A stretch of 64,000 nt of DNA from Streptomyces spinosisporus (GCF_022698145.1 NZ_JALDAX010000022.1:62001-126000); one strand, 5' to 3'; shown: positions 34,902 through 44,017, counted from the stretch's first letter. Notes: generated by a model not told the origin, from the letters alone. A program made the numbers and translations.

Positions 34902-35474
34902 ATGGGACACCGTGAGGATCTGCTCGAAGGCGCCAAACGCTGCCTGCTTCAGAAGGGGTTCCTGCGTACGACCGCGCGGGACGTCGTCAAGGAGTCGGGG
35001 ACCAACCTCGCGTCGATCGGCTATCACTACGGGTCGAAGGACGCACTGCTGGCGCAGGCCTACCTCGCGCTCGTGGAGGAGATGTCGTTCGGGGGAGAGG
35101 CCGGGATCGGGGGCGCGCCCGGTTCGCTGGAGCGCTTCCGTGAGGTGTGGTCGAACATCGTCGACTCGATGCGCCGGCCCGGCTCGCTGTGGCGGCTGAG
35201 CCTGGAGATCGTCACCATGGGCGACCAACTGCCCGAAGTGCGCGACCAGTTGTCGCGCGCGCAGCGCGAGGGCGGCCGTGGCCTGGTGTCCCTGATGACG
35301 TCGGTGCCGGAGGAGGAGATCTCGGACGAGACCGCCGACACCCTGGGCCGCTTCTACATGACCCTGATGTCGGGGCTCATCTCGCAGTGGACCTTCGACC
35401 CGAAGACCGCGCCCGACGCGGACACCCTCACCGAGGGCCTCAGGCAGATCGTCGAGGGCATCACGGAGAACTGA
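34902..35474 (+). CDS. TetR/AcrR family transcriptional regulator
   Basis: 190 residues. The HTH reads LLEGAKRCLLQKGFLRTTARDVVKESG, then TNLASIGYHYGSKDALLAQA, the usual TetR helix 3 and following turn. The C-terminal domain (SLERFREVWSNIVDSMRRPG and onwards) resembles TetR_C_17-like ligand domains. It is divergent from the DHA2 exporter and probably controls it through the repeats at 34830-34876. Leaderless start set by TAGGGT. Confidence 0.92.
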   Translation: MGHREDLLEGAKRCLLQKGFLRTTARDVVKESGTNLASIGYHYGSKDALLAQAYLALVEEMSFGGEAGIGGAPGSLERFREVWSNIVDSMRRPGSLWRLSLEIVTMGDQLPEVRDQLSRAQREGGRGLVSLMTSVPEEEISDETADTLGRFYMTLMSGLISQWTFDPKTAPDADTLTEGLRQIVEGITEN

Positions 35475-35496
35475 CCCGCCCGTCGCACGGCCCCGC

Positions 35497-36681
35497 TCAC
35501 AGCCGCGCCCCCTTCAGCGCCATGTGCAGCAGGAGCCGGTCCTCGCCGTCGTCCAGGTCGAGGCCGGTCAGTTGCTCCACGCGGGAGAGGCGGTAGTAGA
35601 GGGTCTGGCGGTGGATGCCCAGTTCGGCGGCGGTGCGGGTGGCCTGGCCCGCGCAGTCGAGGTAGACCTCCGCGGTGCGGGCGAGTTCGCGGTGGGCGGG
35701 GGACAGGAGCAGGTCGACCGCCGGGTCGTGGGCCACCTCCGGCGGCAGCGAGGTCAGCAGCCGGAAGGGGCCGATGTGCGTCCACTCGGCTACCGGGCCG
35801 AGCCGGGGTTCCGCGAGTGCGGCACGCGCCGCCGCCGAGGCCTCGCGCCAGGCCGTCGCCAGTTCCGCGAGACCGGTGCGCGCGGGGGCGACACCGGACG
35901 CGGCGGTGGTGCCGCGGTCCAGCTGCCGGGCCCGCTCCAGCAGCCGTCCCGCCGCCGTGACCGCCGGGGTCAGCACGTCCGCCGAGCGCAGCCGGACCAG
36001 TAGGGCGAGGGACTGGGAGGCCGCGCCCCACGGCACCGTGCACAGCGCCGTCGCGCCCGGCACGGTACGGACCGAAGGGGCGTCGTCCGGGTCGGCGGAC
36101 GGCCAGGGGGTCACACAGACCACCGTGTGCAGGGCGTCCGCGCGCGAGGCCAGCGCGGTGCGCAGCTCCGCCACCGCCATGTCCTGCTGCCAGCCCCGCT
36201 CGGCGGTGAGCACGGCGCGCAGCTCCCGGGTGAGATCGGCGCCGTGCTGGGCCTCGTCCGCGAGCAGGGCGCCGATGCGGACCGTCACGTCCATCGCCGC
36301 GGCCAGCTGCTGCTCGGTCGGGCCCGGATCGGAGTCCAGCAGCCAGACATAGCCGAGGACGACACCCCGATGGCGTACCGGAAGACAGATGCGCCCCCGG
36401 TGCACACCCGCCTCGGGCGTGCGCGGGATACGGACCGGGCCCGTCGCCCGGGTGATGCCGAAGCCCTCGAACCAGGTGCGGACGGCGGAGGTGGAGCGCC
36501 GGGTCAGGATCGAGCGGGTGCGCACCGGGTCCAGGGCCGAGGCGTCGAGGTCGCCCTCGCTGTCGTAGGCACCGAAGGCGATCAGCTCGAAGTCCCGGCT
36601 CTCCAGGGTCGCGGGCGCCCCGAGGAGCTCCGAGATCTCGTCGACCAGTTCCTGGTAGTCACCTTTGTAGTCCGCCGTCAC
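35497..36681 (-). CDS. PucR family transcriptional regulator of proline catabolism
   Basis: About 394 residues from GTG 36681 (GGGAGA upstream); ATG 36699 is also possible. The central region (RGRICLPVRHRGVVLGYVWLLD) looks like a GAF-type sensing domain. The C-terminal PucR HTH is unmistakable: TAEVYLDCAGQATRTAAELG, IHRQTLYYRLSRVEQLTGLDL. It is divergent from the proline dehydrogenase gene with 146 bp between starts, the position of a proline-responsive activator in other Streptomyces. The effector (proline or P5C) is inferred. Confidence 0.9.
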   Translation of the reverse strand: MTADYKGDYQELVDEISELLGAPATLESRDFELIAFGAYDSEGDLDASALDPVRTRSILTRRSTSAVRTWFEGFGITRATGPVRIPRTPEAGVHRGRICLPVRHRGVVLGYVWLLDSDPGPTEQQLAAAMDVTVRIGALLADEAQHGADLTRELRAVLTAERGWQQDMAVAELRTALASRADALHTVVCVTPWPSADPDDAPSVRTVPGATALCTVPWGAASQSLALLVRLRSADVLTPAVTAAGRLLERARQLDRGTTAASGVAPARTGLAELATAWREASAAARAALAEPRLGPVAEWTHIGPFRLLTSLPPEVAHDPAVDLLLSPAHRELARTAEVYLDCAGQATRTAAELGIHRQTLYYRLSRVEQLTGLDLDDGEDRLLLHMALKGARL

Positions 36682-36827
36682 GGGGGCATTCTCCCGCATT
36701 TCCGCAGGCGCCTCATACATCTGTCTGAGATCTGCGGCACGGATGCGTGACAGCTGTCGATGGTCGACGATCGGAGCAATCCTTAGGTTTCACGGTGGTT
36801 CTATCTGCTGGTTTGTGGAGGTGCCCC

Positions 36828-37754
36828 GTGCTGGGTCCCGTGATTCTTGCCGCGTCGCGCAGCGACCGGATGCGACGCCTGATCTCGGCGGCCCCGGTGA
36901 CCAAGCAGGTCGTCGACCGCTTCATCCCCGGTGAGACCGTCGACGACATCGTGCCGATCATCAAGGACCTCACGGGCAAGGGCCTGGAGCTGACGATGGA
37001 CGTCGTCGGCGAGGACATCACCACCCCCGAGCAGTCCCACGCCGCCCGCGACGCCTACCTGGCGCTCATCGACCGGCTGGCGGTGCTGGACCTGGGCGAA
37101 CAGGTCGAGATGTCCGTCAAGCTGTCCATGTTCGGCCAGGCTCTGGAGGGTGGCCACGAATTGGCGCTCGCCAACGTCCGCCAGGTCGTCGTCGCGGCCG
37201 CCGCCATCGGTACGACGGTCACGCTCGACGCCGAGGACCACACCACCCTCGACTCGATGTTCGCCATCCACGAGGAGCTGCGGAAGGACTTCCCGCAGAC
37301 CGGCTGCGTCATCCAGGCCTACCTGTTCCGCACCGAGGCCGACGCCCGCCGGCTCGCCGCCGCCGGCAGCCGGGTGCGGCTGGTGAAGGGCGCGTACAAG
37401 GAGCCCGCCGAGGTCGCGTACCAGAACAAGCACGAGATCGACAAGGCGTACGTCCGCATCCTGAAGATCCTGATGGAGGGCGAGGGGTACCCGATGATCG
37501 GCTCCCACGACCCGCGTCTGATCTCGATCGCCCAGGAACTCGCCCACCGCGCCGGACGCAAGCCCGACGAGTACGAGTTCCAGATGCTCTACGGCATCCG
37601 CGGCGACGAGCACCTGCGGCTGGCCGCCGAGGGCCACCGCATGCGCGTGTACACCGCCTACGGCACCGACTGGTACGGCTACTTCATGCGCAGGCTCGCG
37701 GAGAAGCCTGCCAATCTGCGGTTCTTCGTCCGCAGCATGATCAGCAAGGGCTGA
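36828..37754 (+). CDS. Proline dehydrogenase (monofunctional)
   Basis: 308 residues, the small single-domain type. FAD barrel signatures: VSVKLSMFGQALEGGHELA region, LDAEDHTTLDSMFAI, the RLVKGAYKEPAEVAY substrate-Arg/Lys segment, and YEFQMLYGIRGDEHLRLAAEGHRMRVYTAYGTDWYGYFMRRLAEKP region, read here only in parts. It oxidises L-proline to P5C, passing electrons from FAD to the membrane. GTG 36828 has an ideal TGGAGGTGCCCC ribosome site; earlier in-frame starts lack one. The gene for the next step follows 39 bp on. Confidence 0.96.
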   Translation: MLGPVILAASRSDRMRRLISAAPVTKQVVDRFIPGETVDDIVPIIKDLTGKGLELTMDVVGEDITTPEQSHAARDAYLALIDRLAVLDLGEQVEMSVKLSMFGQALEGGHELALANVRQVVVAAAAIGTTVTLDAEDHTTLDSMFAIHEELRKDFPQTGCVIQAYLFRTEADARRLAAAGSRVRLVKGAYKEPAEVAYQNKHEIDKAYVRILKILMEGEGYPMIGSHDPRLISIAQELAHRAGRKPDEYEFQMLYGIRGDEHLRLAAEGHRMRVYTAYGTDWYGYFMRRLAEKPANLRFFVRSMISKG

Positions 37755-37793
37755 CCCCGAACACCCGCTCACGTACAAGGAGTTACGGATCTC

Positions 37794-39425
37794 ATGGACG
37801 CTGTGACCCAGGTCCCCACCCCCGTCAACGAGCCGGTGCACGGCTACGCCCCCGGCTCGCCCGAGCGCGCCCGGCTGGAGGCCAAGCTCAAGGAGCTGGC
37901 CGAGAACCCGGTCGACCTGCCGATGACCATCGGCGGCGAGAAGCGCCTCGGCGGCGGCGAACCCTTCCAGGTGGTCCAGCCGCACAACCACAAGGCCGTC
38001 ATCGGCACCGGCCGGCACGCCACCCAGCAGGACGCGCGGGACGCCATCGACGCGGCCCTCGCCGCCGCGCCCGCCTGGCGCGCGATGTCCTTCGACGACC
38101 GCGCCGCGATCATCCTGCGCGCCGCCGAACTGCTGTCGGGCCCCTGGCGCGAGACCATCGCCGCCTCCACCATGCTCGGTCAGTCCAAGACCGCCCAGCA
38201 GGCCGAGATCGACAGCCCCTGCGAGCTGATCGACTTCTGGCGGTTCAACGTCCACTACGCCCGCAACATCCTGGCCGAGCAGCCCCCGGCCAACTCCCCG
38301 GGCGTCTGGAACCGCATGGACCACCGCCCGCTGGAGGGATTCGTCTACGCGATCACGCCGTTCAACTTCAGCGCGATCGCGGGCAACCTGCCCACCGCCC
38401 CCGCCCTCATGGGCAACGTGGTCGTCTGGAAGCCGTCCCCGACCCAGACGCACGCGGCCGTCCTGCTGATGCAGCTCCTGGAGGAGGCGGGTCTGCCCAA
38501 GGGCGTCATCAACCTCGTCACCGGTGACGGCATCGAGGTCTCCAAGGTCGCCCTGGTCCACCGCGACCTCGCGGGCATCCACTTCACCGGCTCGACCAAG
38601 ACCTTCCAGTACCTGTGGAAGACGGTCGGCAACAACATCGGGAAGTACCGCACCTACCCGCGTCTGGTCGGCGAGACCGGCGGCAAGGACTTCCTGGTCG
38701 CGCACCCCAGCGCCGACCGCGCGGTCCTCAAGACCGCCCTGACCCGCGGCGCCTTCGAGTACCAGGGCCAGAAGTGCAGCGCGACCTCCCGCGCCTACAT
38801 CCCGGCGTCCATCTGGAACTCCGGCTTCAAGGAGGAGTTCGCGGCCGAGGTCGACCACCTGACCATGGGTGACGTCACCGACCTGTCGAACTTCATGGGC
38901 GCCGTGATCGACGAGCGCGCCTTCGCCAAGAGCAAGGCCGCGATCGACCGCGCCAAGTCCGACCCGGCCTGCACGATCGTCGCGGGCGGTTCCTACGACG
39001 ACTCGGTCGGCTACTTCGTCCGCCCGACCGTCGTGGAGTGCTCCGACCCGGAGAACGAGGTCTTCCGCACCGAGTACTTCGGCCCGTTCCTCGCCGTGCA
39101 CGTCTACGAGGACGACAGGTACGACGAGATGCTGACGCAGATGGAGTCGGTCTCGGACTACGCGCTGACGGGCTCGGTCATCGCCAATGACCGAGCGGCG
39201 GCGGCGTACACGATGGAGAAGCTGCGCTACGCGGCCGGCAACTTCTACATCAACGACAAGTCCACCGGCGCCGTCGTCGGCCAGCAGCCCTTCGGCGGCG
39301 GCCGTGCCTCCGGCACCAACGACAAGGCCGGCGCCCCGCAGAACCTGCTGCGCTGGACGCTGACCCGGGCCATCAAGGAGACCCTGGTCCCGCCGACGGA
39401 CTACACCTACCCGCACATGGGCTGA
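37794..39425 (+). CDS. pruA: L-glutamate gamma-semialdehyde (P5C) dehydrogenase
   Basis: 543 residues. Aldehyde dehydrogenase fold of the P5CDH type. The NAD site appears in ITPFNFSAIAGNLPTAPALM and WKPSPTQTHAAVLLMQLLEE; the conserved Glu in LVGETGGKDFLVAHPSA; the catalytic Cys in FEYQGQKCSATSRAYIP. The C-terminal FYINDKSTGAVVGQQPFGGG is the family signature. It oxidises glutamate semialdehyde from proline dehydrogenase to glutamate. ATG 37794 follows AAGGAGTTACGGATCTC. A perfect hairpin terminator ends the operon. Confidence 0.97.
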   Translation: MDAVTQVPTPVNEPVHGYAPGSPERARLEAKLKELAENPVDLPMTIGGEKRLGGGEPFQVVQPHNHKAVIGTGRHATQQDARDAIDAALAAAPAWRAMSFDDRAAIILRAAELLSGPWRETIAASTMLGQSKTAQQAEIDSPCELIDFWRFNVHYARNILAEQPPANSPGVWNRMDHRPLEGFVYAITPFNFSAIAGNLPTAPALMGNVVVWKPSPTQTHAAVLLMQLLEEAGLPKGVINLVTGDGIEVSKVALVHRDLAGIHFTGSTKTFQYLWKTVGNNIGKYRTYPRLVGETGGKDFLVAHPSADRAVLKTALTRGAFEYQGQKCSATSRAYIPASIWNSGFKEEFAAEVDHLTMGDVTDLSNFMGAVIDERAFAKSKAAIDRAKSDPACTIVAGGSYDDSVGYFVRPTVVECSDPENEVFRTEYFGPFLAVHVYEDDRYDEMLTQMESVSDYALTGSVIANDRAAAAYTMEKLRYAAGNFYINDKSTGAVVGQQPFGGGRASGTNDKAGAPQNLLRWTLTRAIKETLVPPTDYTYPHMG

Positions 39426-39439
39426 CCTCCGCGGACACA

Positions 39440-39473
39440 CGAACGGGCCGGGTCCCTCGACCCGGCCCGTTCG
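39440..39473 (+). terminator. Hairpin terminator of the proline catabolic operon
   Basis: Perfect 15-bp stem CGAACGGGCCGGGTC/GACCCGGCCCGTTCG with a 4-base loop, 14 bp after the stop and before the convergent DUF5988 gene. Confidence 0.88.
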
Positions 39474-39488
39474 CATGCCCCGGCCGGT

Positions 39489-39695
39489 TCAGCCCGGCAT
39501 CTCGGTGCGTTCCCACCACTCGTACACGGGGAGCGTCCCCTCCGCCGTGTCCGCCTGGCGTGCGGTCCGGCGGAAGTGCTCGTAGCCGCCCCGCAGTTCG
39601 ATCTTCAGGTCCACCTCGGGTGCCGCGAGCGCGACGATCCGTTCGGGCAGGTCCCGGGGGCCGCCCTCCAGCACTGCCTTCGTCGTGTCGTTCAT
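39489..39695 (-). CDS. DUF5988 family small protein
   Basis: 68 residues from ATG 39695. The sequence pattern MNDTTKAVLEGGPRDLPERIV, KIELRGGYEHFRRTARQ, LPVYEWWERTEMPG is what I recall as DUF5988, small acidic actinobacterial proteins of unknown role that often lie near secondary-metabolic or redox genes. GGGCGAGG upstream serves as ribosome site. The gene follows the oxidoreductase on the same strand, 46 bp later, across a 13-bp triple repeat, and is probably co-transcribed. Confidence 0.8.
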   Translation of the reverse strand: MNDTTKAVLEGGPRDLPERIVALAAPEVDLKIELRGGYEHFRRTARQADTAEGTLPVYEWWERTEMPG

Positions 39696-39714
39696 GACCT
39701 CGCCCTTCCGTGTC

Positions 39715-39753
39715 GTCACTCCGGGTTGTCGCTCCGGGCTGTCACTCCGGCAG
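39715..39753 (-). repeat. Three tandem 13-bp repeats
   Basis: Units at 39715, 39728 and 39741, plus-strand consensus GTCRCTCCGGGYT. The last unit contains the stop codon and final codons of the oxidoreductase gene, so the other two look like duplications of the gene end. Confidence 0.75.
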
Positions 39754-40704
39754 GACCAGCACGAGCCTGCCCTTCGCCCGGCCCGCCTCGCCCAACTCAT
39801 GTGCCTTGGCCGCCTCGGCGAAGGGGAGCGCCGCCTCGACGTGGATGCGGATGCGGCCGTTCGCCAGCAGTGCGGCGATCCTGGCGAGGCGCTCCCCGGA
39901 CGGCCTCGTCTCCACGGCGGCGAAGCGCATCCCGCGGGCCTCCACCTCCTCCGGGGCGAGCCCCGGGTCGCCGGGGACGGCCGTGATGAACAGGCCGCCC
40001 GGGCGCAGGGTGTTCAGGGTGCGCGGGCCGTAGTCGCCGCCGATCAGATCGAGGGCGGCGTCGATGTCGTGCACGGCCTCGGTGAAGTCGCCGGCCGTGT
40101 AGTCGACCGGTTCGTCGGCGCCGAGGTCGCGCAGGAAGTCGTGCCGGTCGGCGCGCGCGGTCGCGACGACGTACGCGCCCTCCGCCTTGGCCAGCTGCAC
40201 CGCCGCGTGCCCGACGCCGCCGGCCGCCGCGTGGATCAGGACGCGGGTGGCCGGGCCGACCCCGGCGATGTCGATCAGGGCCTGCCAGGCGGTCAGTACG
40301 GCGGTCGGGGCGGCGGCCGCGTGGATGTGGTCCAGGGAGGCGGGCTTCGGGGCGAAGTGGGCAGCCGGTGCGGTGACATGGGTGGCGTATCCGCCGGAGT
40401 CGATCCTGGCGAAGACCTCGTCGCCGGGACGCAGGCCGGTGACCCCGTCCCCCAGGGCCTCCACGGTGCCGGAGACGTCGCAGCCGAGGGTGAAGGGCGG
40501 CTGCCCGTACAGGGGCGCCCTGCCCGAACGGATCTGCAGGTCCACGGGGTTGACGGCCACCGCGTGCACCCGGAGCAGGATCTCGCCCGCGGCGGGTGCG
40601 GGACGCGGTCCTTCCGCCGGCTCCAGGACCTCCGGTCCGCCGAAGCGGCGCTGGGTCATCTTCAGTGTGCGAGGAGCCTGTGCGTGGGGACGTTCCGTGG
40701 CCAT
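39742..40704 (-). CDS. NADP-dependent quinone oxidoreductase-like protein (zinc-less MDR family)
   Basis: 320 residues from ATG 40704, which has CGGGAGGGAGACCCG upstream. MDR hallmarks: GEILLRVHAVAVNPVDLQIRSG, PFTLGCDVSGTVEALGDGVTG, GDEVFARIDSGGYATHV, and the nucleotide-binding loop VLIHAAAGGVGHAAVQLAKAEG. The structural-zinc cysteines and the catalytic zinc ligands are missing, as in quinone oxidoreductases. Substrate unknown. The DUF5988 gene follows. Confidence 0.92.
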   Translation of the reverse strand: MATERPHAQAPRTLKMTQRRFGGPEVLEPAEGPRPAPAAGEILLRVHAVAVNPVDLQIRSGRAPLYGQPPFTLGCDVSGTVEALGDGVTGLRPGDEVFARIDSGGYATHVTAPAAHFAPKPASLDHIHAAAAPTAVLTAWQALIDIAGVGPATRVLIHAAAGGVGHAAVQLAKAEGAYVVATARADRHDFLRDLGADEPVDYTAGDFTEAVHDIDAALDLIGGDYGPRTLNTLRPGGLFITAVPGDPGLAPEEVEARGMRFAAVETRPSGERLARIAALLANGRIRIHVEAALPFAEAAKAHELGEAGRAKGRLVLVLPE

Positions 40705-41054
40705 CGGGTCTCCCTCCCGGGTCCGGACCGGGCGGCGGGTGCGACCGCCTTCGTCCATCGTTGCTCCGGCGGGAGGGCTTGGGCACCCCCTGGGAGAGCC
40801 ACCCTCAAAAGCCCAGCTCAGCGGGGTGTGACCCGATCCACCGTCTCAGATAGTAGGAAGTCCGAGTAATTGTGGAGACAGACCGGGGCCGCTCCCTTAC
40901 TTTTGTAGAAGCCGAACGTCTCGCTCGACCAAGCGAATGGCGGTCGTGAGCCGGGCCCCGTGCAGGCAACCCCTGCGGCACCGCTCCCCGCCAGCACCCG
41001 GCGTCTCGTAACCCCTTTTTCCGCACTCCCGGATGTCGAAGGAGTCGATTTCCC
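40705..41054. other. Intergenic region without recognised gene
   Basis: 350 bp between the oxidoreductase start and the 42-residue gene. It is lower in GC than its surroundings (about 40850-40930) and should hold two divergent promoters, but I could not fix a convincing -10/-35 pair. A short T run (TAACCCCTTTTT, ~41010) is followed by no hairpin I trust. Confidence 0.4.
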
Positions 41055-41183
41055 ATGGCCGAGACGACCGCCCGCCGCCGCCGTCACCTCTCCCGTACGA
41101 GCGAGTCCGACCGCAAGAACGCCGCCGCCGCCCTCCAGCGCGCCCTGGACCGCAGGGACAACGGCGGCTCCACGGGTCACTGA
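41055..41183 (+). CDS. 42-residue basic small protein
   Basis: MAETTARRRRHLSRTSESDR then KNAAAALQRALDRRDNGGST and GH, stop at 41181. A strong ribosome site, AAGGAGTCGATTTCCC, precedes the ATG with proper spacing, and codon use is typical. The peptide is highly basic with a central Ala-rich helix. Function unknown. It is transcribed toward the convergent phosphatase gene. The good ribosome site and codon use are the main support. Confidence 0.6.
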   Translation: MAETTARRRRHLSRTSESDRKNAAAALQRALDRRDNGGSTGH

Positions 41184-41235
41184 GCAGTGGCGATCCACGA
41201 CTGACGACTCACGATCCGCGAGGTGAGGCGCGGGC

Positions 41236-42798
41236 TCAGGCGCCGCGCCGCACCTCGAAGTGATCGATGCGCTCACCCTGGTCGCTGAGCGCCGACACCT
41301 TCAGCGTGGGCTTCGCGCCGTGCACCGCCTCCACGGCCAGCAGCGAGAAGCCCCGGTAGCGCACGCGCGACCACTGCGCCGTCTCCTTCTCGGCGGCCTT
41401 CGACCTGGTCCACCGGAAGGTGTCGATCTCGTCGTGGGGCGTGATGTGTCCCTCGTAGCTCTCCTTGACGCCCGGCGGGAAGCCGTACAGATCCCGCCCG
41501 CCGCCGCCCGCCGTGACGTAGATGGTCCCGTCCCGGGTCGGGTCGGTCGACGCGCCGATCGGTACGGGCCTGCCGACCTCGCCGTTCCTGACGGCGTCGG
41601 TCCGCTCGTAGACATGGTTGTGGCCGTTGATCACCAGGTCCACCTGGTGCTCGGTGAACAGCGGCAGCCACTCGGCGCGCACACCGCCGTCGGAGGCGTG
41701 GGTGGAGGTCGAGTAGGCGCAGTGGTGGAAGAAGACGACGACGAAGTCCACTTGGCTCGACGCCCTCAGCCCGGACAGCTCGCGGTCCAGCCACTTCGTC
41801 TGCTTCCCGTCCGTGTGGCCGAAGTTGGCCGGGATCTCGTACGACACGTCGTTCGCGTCCAGCGCCACGAAGCCGACGTTGCCGTAGACGAAGGAGTACA
41901 CGCCGGGCGCCGTACGGGCGTCGAAGCCGCTGTCCGGCAGGGACCAGCGGGCGAGCTGGCCGCCGTAGCCCTCGGGTGAGTACCACGCCTCCATGTCGTG
42001 GTTGCCGGTCGTCACCATCCACGGCACGGACCGGGTGACGACCTCGTTCTGCTTGAGGAACAGGTCCCAGTACGCGGGGTCGTAGCCGTCGGTCTTCTTT
42101 CCCTGGCCGTTGGTGTCGGCGTAGCAGATGTCGCCGGCGTGCAGATGGAAGGCGGGCCTCTGGCGCAGCACCACATGGTCGGTGGCGGTCGCCGCCCGGC
42201 TCACGCCCTGGTCCCCGAAGGCCGTGAAGACGAACGACTGCGGGGCCGCCGGCGCCGTGCGGAAGGAGCAGATCGTGGCGCGGTGGGCGGCGGAGGCCGG
42301 GTCGAAGCCGTCGTGGCCGACGCCGTAGTAGTACGTCGTGCCGGGGTGCAGGCCGTCCAGGGCGGCGTGCAGGTAGTACTGCTCCAGGGCCGGGCGCACC
42401 CCCGTCACGCCGGGCGTGTGCAGGGCGCGGACCTCGGCCTCGATCTTCCGGCTCAGCTCGTCCGGCCTCAGGCCGACGCGTACGTACGGCTTCCGCACCG
42501 CGAGCGGCACCTGCCAGGAGATCCGCATCTGTGTCCTCGGGTCGGCGCCGAAGGCGAGATGGCGGCCGAAGGGGGAGACGACCGAGCCGTGCACCCGGGA
42601 CGTGGTCGGCGTCGGGGTGGCCGAACTCCGCGCTCCCGGGCCGCCGCCGCAGCCGGTCAGCAGACCGCCCGCCGCCACCGCGCCCGCGGTCACCAGCGTG
42701 CGGCGGCGCGTCAGTCTCGTGCGCAGGTACTCGTGCTGCTCGGCCATGCTCATCCGGCGTGCGAGCTGCGGCGGGATGCCGACGTCGGGGAGGTCCAT
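41236..42798 (-). CDS. Purple acid phosphatase-like metallophosphoesterase, Tat lipoprotein
   Basis: 520 residues from ATG 42798. The Tat motif RLTRRRTLV (residues 28-36) and lipobox LLTGC (Cys50) predict a folded, exported lipoprotein. A fibronectin-III-like PAP N-terminal domain (~90-190) comes next. The dinuclear metal motifs are all visible: FGDQG, HAGDICYADT, TTGNHDME, VVFFHHCAYS and INGHNHVYERT. Expected to hydrolyse phosphomonoesters or diesters outside the cell. Divergent from leuB, whose -10 box lies 131 bp from this start. No Pho box was identified. Confidence 0.92.
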   Translation of the reverse strand: MDLPDVGIPPQLARRMSMAEQHEYLRTRLTRRRTLVTAGAVAAGGLLTGCGGGPGARSSATPTPTTSRVHGSVVSPFGRHLAFGADPRTQMRISWQVPLAVRKPYVRVGLRPDELSRKIEAEVRALHTPGVTGVRPALEQYYLHAALDGLHPGTTYYYGVGHDGFDPASAAHRATICSFRTAPAAPQSFVFTAFGDQGVSRAATATDHVVLRQRPAFHLHAGDICYADTNGQGKKTDGYDPAYWDLFLKQNEVVTRSVPWMVTTGNHDMEAWYSPEGYGGQLARWSLPDSGFDARTAPGVYSFVYGNVGFVALDANDVSYEIPANFGHTDGKQTKWLDRELSGLRASSQVDFVVVFFHHCAYSTSTHASDGGVRAEWLPLFTEHQVDLVINGHNHVYERTDAVRNGEVGRPVPIGASTDPTRDGTIYVTAGGGGRDLYGFPPGVKESYEGHITPHDEIDTFRWTRSKAAEKETAQWSRVRYRGFSLLAVEAVHGAKPTLKVSALSDQGERIDHFEVRRGA

Positions 42799-42928
42799 GC
42801 AAGGGAACTTCCCCTCGCATCCCGACGCCGACCGGGCGTACGGGTGAACGCACGGCGACCGGTCGGGGCCGGGGTCACCGCCGATGTCCGTATCGCGGAC
42901 GCCGCGTGTCATCCCATGGGACGAGGAG

Positions 42929-42934
42929 TAGGGT
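42929..42934 (+). promoter_or_regulatory. -10 box of leaderless leuB
   Basis: TAGGGT, 7 bp before the leuB ATG at 42942; there is no ribosome site between them. Confidence 0.6.
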
Positions 42935-42941
42935 CCCCTCC

Positions 42942-43994
42942 ATGTCGGCAAGTTCTCGCAGCATCGATCTCGCAGTGATCCCGGGTGACGGCATCGGCCA
43001 GGAGGTCGTGGCCGAAGGCCTGAAGGTCCTCTCCGCCGTCCTCCCGCAGGATGTGAAGCTGGAGACCAAGGAGTACGACTTCGGCGCCCGGCGCTACCAC
43101 GCCACCGGTGAGACCCTCACCGACGCCGACCTCGAGGCACTGAAGCAGCACGACGCGATCCTGCTCGGCGCGATCGGCGACCCGTCGGTCCCGTCCGGCG
43201 TGCTGGAGCGCGGCTTCCTGCTGAGGCTCCGCTTCGCCTTCGACCACCACGTCAACCTGCGTCCGTCGAAGCTGCTCCCGGGGGTCGCCACCCCGCTCGC
43301 CGGCGAGCCGAGCATCGACTTCGTCGTGGTCCGCGAGGGCACCGAGGGCCCGTACACCGGCAACGGCGGCACCATCCGCAAGGGCACCGAGCACGAGGTC
43401 GCCACCGAGGTCTCCGTGAACACGGCCTTCGGTGTCGAGCGGGTCGTCCGCGACGCGTTCGCCCGCGCCCAGGCCCGCCCGCGCAAGAAGCTCGCGCTGA
43501 TCCACAAGAACAACGTGCTGACCTTCGCGGGTCATCTGTGGACGAACGTCTTCAACAAGGTGGCCGCCGAGTTCCCCGAGGTCACCACCGAGTACATGCA
43601 CGTGGACGCGGCGACCATCTACCTGGTCACGCAGCCCGAGCGGTTCGACGTGATCGTCACCGACAACCTCTTCGGCGACATCATCACCGACCTCGCCGCG
43701 GCCGTCTCCGGCGGCATCGGCGTCGCGGCCTCCGGCAACATCAACCCGAGCCGCGAGTTCCCGTCCATGTTCGAGCCGGTCCACGGCTCGGCCCCGGACA
43801 TCGCCGGCCAGGGCAAGGCCGACCCCACCGCCACGGTCCTGTCCGTCGCCCTGCTCCTGCGCCACCTCGGCTACGAGGCCGAGGCCGCCCGGATCGACGA
43901 GGCGGTCTCCGCCGACCTCGCCGAGCGCACCGGCAAGCCCGCCCGCAGCACGTCGGAGATCGGCGATGCGCTGGCCGTACGAGTAGCCGGCTGA
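42942..43994 (+). CDS. leuB: 3-isopropylmalate dehydrogenase
   Basis: 350 residues. The N-terminus LAVIPGDGIGQEVVAEGLKVL, the substrate Arg segment LLRLRFAFDHHVNLRPSKLLPG, and FDVIVTDNLFGDIITDLAAAVSGGIG (Mg-binding Asp pair) together with MFEPVHGSAPDIAGQGKADP (NAD site) identify an isopropylmalate-type decarboxylating dehydrogenase. Third step of leucine synthesis; homologous tartrate or 3-methylmalate dehydrogenases are alternatives, but the setting beside ilvE favours LeuB. leuA/C/D are not in the window. Confidence 0.95.
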   Translation: MSASSRSIDLAVIPGDGIGQEVVAEGLKVLSAVLPQDVKLETKEYDFGARRYHATGETLTDADLEALKQHDAILLGAIGDPSVPSGVLERGFLLRLRFAFDHHVNLRPSKLLPGVATPLAGEPSIDFVVVREGTEGPYTGNGGTIRKGTEHEVATEVSVNTAFGVERVVRDAFARAQARPRKKLALIHKNNVLTFAGHLWTNVFNKVAAEFPEVTTEYMHVDAATIYLVTQPERFDVIVTDNLFGDIITDLAAAVSGGIGVAASGNINPSREFPSMFEPVHGSAPDIAGQGKADPTATVLSVALLLRHLGYEAEAARIDEAVSADLAERTGKPARSTSEIGDALAVRVAG

Positions 43995-44017
43995 CCCGGG
44001 CTCACTCGAAACTCTCG

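Noticed and set aside
36801..39476. Open frame of about 890 codons on the minus strand opposite the proline catabolic genes
   Set aside because: Mirror of the two well-supported genes; low-complexity translation without any family motif.
41236..42798. Phosphate-regulon (PHO) boxes before the phosphatase gene
   Set aside because: No GTTCACC-type direct repeats at the expected spacing in 42799-42941.
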